This document shows positions 62,512-64,000 of a stretch of DNA of 64,000 nucleotides, in pieces. Below the pieces are notes generated by a model, which saw only the letters and a program-made list of their open reading frames with translations, was not told where the DNA came from and ran no database searches. The stretch is taken from NCBI RefSeq assembly GCF_003115855.1, contig NZ_KZ819081.1, positions 1-64,000 of the forward strand, written 5' to 3'. Positions within the stretch are counted from its first letter, which is position 1. Every line of letters begins with the position of its first letter. A program made the translations under genes and the position numbers. This stretch comes from Brenneria corticis. Its GTDB lineage: Bacteria; Pseudomonadota; Gammaproteobacteria; Enterobacterales; Enterobacteriaceae.

Positions 62512-62548
62512 AAAAACCAGTCAGCTTTTAATTTGACTGGTTTTTTTA
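62512..62548 (+). terminator. Rho-independent terminator of patA
   Basis: The stem AACCAGTCA / TGACTGGTT with a 10-base loop is followed by a run of T residues. It lies about 50 bp after the patA stop, and the 74-bp-type repeat begins in its T-run. Confidence 0.88.
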
Positions 62549-62646
62549 TGGCGGGCGTCCTGCCCGCCACCCTCCGGGCCGTCGCAAGCGACGTTGAAAA
62601 TCGCTCCCGGCGATTTTTTATGGCGGGCGTCCTGCCCGCCGCCAGC
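62542..62646. repeat. Inverted, partly doubled copy of the 74-bp palindromic repeat
   Basis: Read on the minus strand, this segment contains the same parts as the array at 47.7-48.2 kb: the GGCGGGC/GCCCGCC palindrome, GGCCGTCGC...GCGACGTTGAAAA and CGCTCCCGGCG with a T/A run. The GGCGGGC palindrome occurs twice. Its loop (AGGAC form) equals that of the seventh, divergent array copy, which suggests that this is the older form. Confidence 0.85.
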
Positions 62647-62650
62647 AACG

Positions 62651-64000
62651 TTATTGCTCCGCCAGTTTTTCCACCAGATCCAGGCGCTGCCGCCACGGGT
62701 CGGGCTGTTGCGCGGTGTGCTGCGCGCCGTCGGCCGGGACGATCAGAATATTGTCTTTTTGCCGGCTATAGCGCTCCCACTGCGGCAGGTCGGCGCCATC
62801 CGGCCGGCCGGTGCGGGCGAAGTTCACCCAGTACTGCTGCGTTTGCCGGGCGACGGCCCGATCGTTCGCCGTGACCTGCTCGCCGTAGCGCGCGGTCAGC
62901 GTATTAAACACGTAAGGGATCTCGCTGGCATGCACCGCCCCCTGCCATTGATCGCGCATACTGTCCGCCACATAGCCAAAACGGTACTGCCAGGCCGGAA
63001 TCCCGGCCTTGTCCCAGATACGGGCGACGAAGCGAGCCGGCTCCACCATAAAGCCGTCGCTGGAAATCGCCATGGCCACGGCCTGAGGCGACAAGCCCCG
63101 ATAAGCCTGTTTGGCCTGCCGACGATCGGCGGCGGCAAAAACCGCCACCGCCTCATCAAGGGTTTCCGCCTTGGGGGGGAAGCCGATATCGGCGTCGGTG
63201 GCGCCGACCAGCAGCGGGATGCGCTGGAAGGCGCCCTGACGATACAGATCCTGTGGTTCGCCGACGATCAGTCTGCCATCGATCATCGGGCCGGAATAAT
63301 CCGCCGGACTTATCGCCATATTCAGACCGTTGACCACCTTATCCGCCGGAATGTCGCGTAACGCCGCCAGGGCGTTTTCATCTTTTCCGCTGATGCCGTT
63401 GGCCTGCGCAAACGCCAGCCCGGCCTGCTCCGCCCTGGGCCAATCCTGTGCGATGGCCAGGTTATGTCTGCCGCCGCCGGATTGAATAATGGCCTTGTGA
63501 AACAGCCCCTGCGCCAAATTGCTGGTGAGCAGTGAATGGATGGCGAACCCGCCGGCGGATTCGCCGAACAGCGTCACATTTTGCGCATCGCCATTAAATG
63601 CCGCGATATTTTTTTGTACCCATTTCAGCGCCGCAATCTGATCCATTAATCCGTAATTGCCGCGCAGCGGCTGGTCCGCCAATGCGGGATGGGCAAAGAA
63701 ACCAAAACGGCCGACGCGGTAGTTGAAACTGACGAACACCACCCCCTGACGGGCGAATTCTTCGCCTGAATAGACCTCCGGCGACGAACCGCCGTTGACG
63801 AACCCGCCGCCGTAGATCCACACCATCACCGGCAGGGGGCCGCGGGCGTCGGCCGGACGCCACACGTTGACGGTCAGGCAGTCTTCGCTAAAGCCGACGC
63901 CGAGCGGGGCGGCATCGCCGGGAAAGGGTTCCTGCATGCAATCCTTGCCGTACGCCACGGCCGGGCGAACGCCCGTCCAGCGAGGCGCCGGCTGCGGCGG
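62651..64000 (-). CDS. Type-B carboxylesterase, N-terminus cut by window edge
   Basis: Alpha/beta-hydrolase of the carboxylesterase type-B family (PnbA-like). At least 449 residues are visible and the frame runs off the right edge, where residues like PQPAPRWTGVRPAVAYG continue the family's N-terminal region. The oxyanion segment VWIYGGGFVNGGSS and the nucleophile elbow TLFGESAGGFAIH (catalytic Ser) are present, as is a plausible catalytic His in VHASEIPYVFNT. Substrate unknown; the group hydrolyses aryl and alkyl esters. The missing part may include a signal peptide. Confidence 0.88.
   Translation of the reverse strand, partial: PPQPAPRWTGVRPAVAYGKDCMQEPFPGDAAPLGVGFSEDCLTVNVWRPADARGPLPVMVWIYGGGFVNGGSSPEVYSGEEFARQGVVFVSFNYRVGRFGFFAHPALADQPLRGNYGLMDQIAALKWVQKNIAAFNGDAQNVTLFGESAGGFAIHSLLTSNLAQGLFHKAIIQSGGGRHNLAIAQDWPRAEQAGLAFAQANGISGKDENALAALRDIPADKVVNGLNMAISPADYSGPMIDGRLIVGEPQDLYRQGAFQRIPLLVGATDADIGFPPKAETLDEAVAVFAAADRRQAKQAYRGLSPQAVAMAISSDGFMVEPARFVARIWDKAGIPAWQYRFGYVADSMRDQWQGAVHASEIPYVFNTLTARYGEQVTANDRAVARQTQQYWVNFARTGRPDGADLPQWERYSRQKDNILIVPADGAQHTAQQPDPWRQRLDLVEKLAEQ

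Overview
The window is a chromosomal segment of an enterobacterium. The evidence is the gene content and very close family matches to Escherichia coli proteins: FhlA, HydN, a HycB-I set, Cbl, GltP, DcuB, PatA/PatD and WaaY. The mix of AfuABC with a UhpABC-type regulator, a Cys-type formate dehydrogenase H and REP-like palindromic repeats would suit a soft-rot or plant/insect-associated relative (Pectobacteriaceae or a neighbouring family). The species cannot be fixed from the sequence alone. Coding DNA is GC-rich; several intergenic stretches (about 11.5-12.2, 37.5-37.8, 41.9-42.3 and 49.65-50.97 kb) are AT-rich.

Layout. 0-8.2 kb: the 5' part of a tRNA-Asn gene with its promoter, then a minus-strand block, uhpA-uhpB-uhpC-afuA-afuB-afuC. 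This is a two-component sensory system of the UhpABC type joined to a binding-protein ABC importer of the AfuABC type, probably for external sugar phosphates. 8.3-11.5 kb: an Asp/Glu-racemase-family gene, a divergent HypT-like LysR regulator and a dicarboxylate/amino-acid symporter. 12.2-28.6 kb: a formate hydrogenlyase island. It has fhlA, convergent hydN-fdhF (with Cys instead of selenocysteine at position 140), hycBCDEFGHI and a divergent lone hypC, with -24/-12 promoters and repeated FhlA-like boxes. An orphan LPS heptose kinase gene (waaY-like) and a chemoreceptor gene sit inside the island. 28.7-36.4 kb: an eight-gene plus-strand iron cluster like Campylobacter Cj1658-Cj1665 and E. coli fetMP (FTR1 permease, P19-type protein, DUF2318 membrane protein, two FtsX/MacB-like permeases, ATPase, TlpA-like lipoprotein), behind a candidate Fur box.

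36.5-47.7 kb: a DMT exporter, then a set that reads as organosulfur use. It has the sulfur-starvation regulator Cbl, GltP, a YbdH-like dehydrogenase, an Ldh2-family (sulfolactate/ComC-like) dehydrogenase, a TauABC-like ABC importer, a CuyA/DcyD-type PLP lyase and a second Asp/Glu racemase homologue. Cysteate is the sulfonate analogue of aspartate, so an uptake-racemisation-desulfonation route for cysteate or sulfolactate is the simplest reading. It is an inference. 47.7-48.25 kb: seven tandem copies of a 74-bp palindromic unit, followed by the dcuB terminator and dcuB.

50.9-58.8 kb: the most unusual part. A 1663-residue pyruvate:ferredoxin-oxidoreductase-like protein carries two insertions and a C-terminal ferredoxin domain. 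It overlaps by 4 bp a 951-residue flavoprotein that fuses a GltD/NfnB-like half to an NfnA/FNR-like half. Together they look like a self-contained 2-oxoacid:NAD(P) oxidoreductase. A small charged protein, the putrescine genes patD and patA, an orphan copy of the 74-bp repeat and a partial type-B carboxylesterase complete the window.
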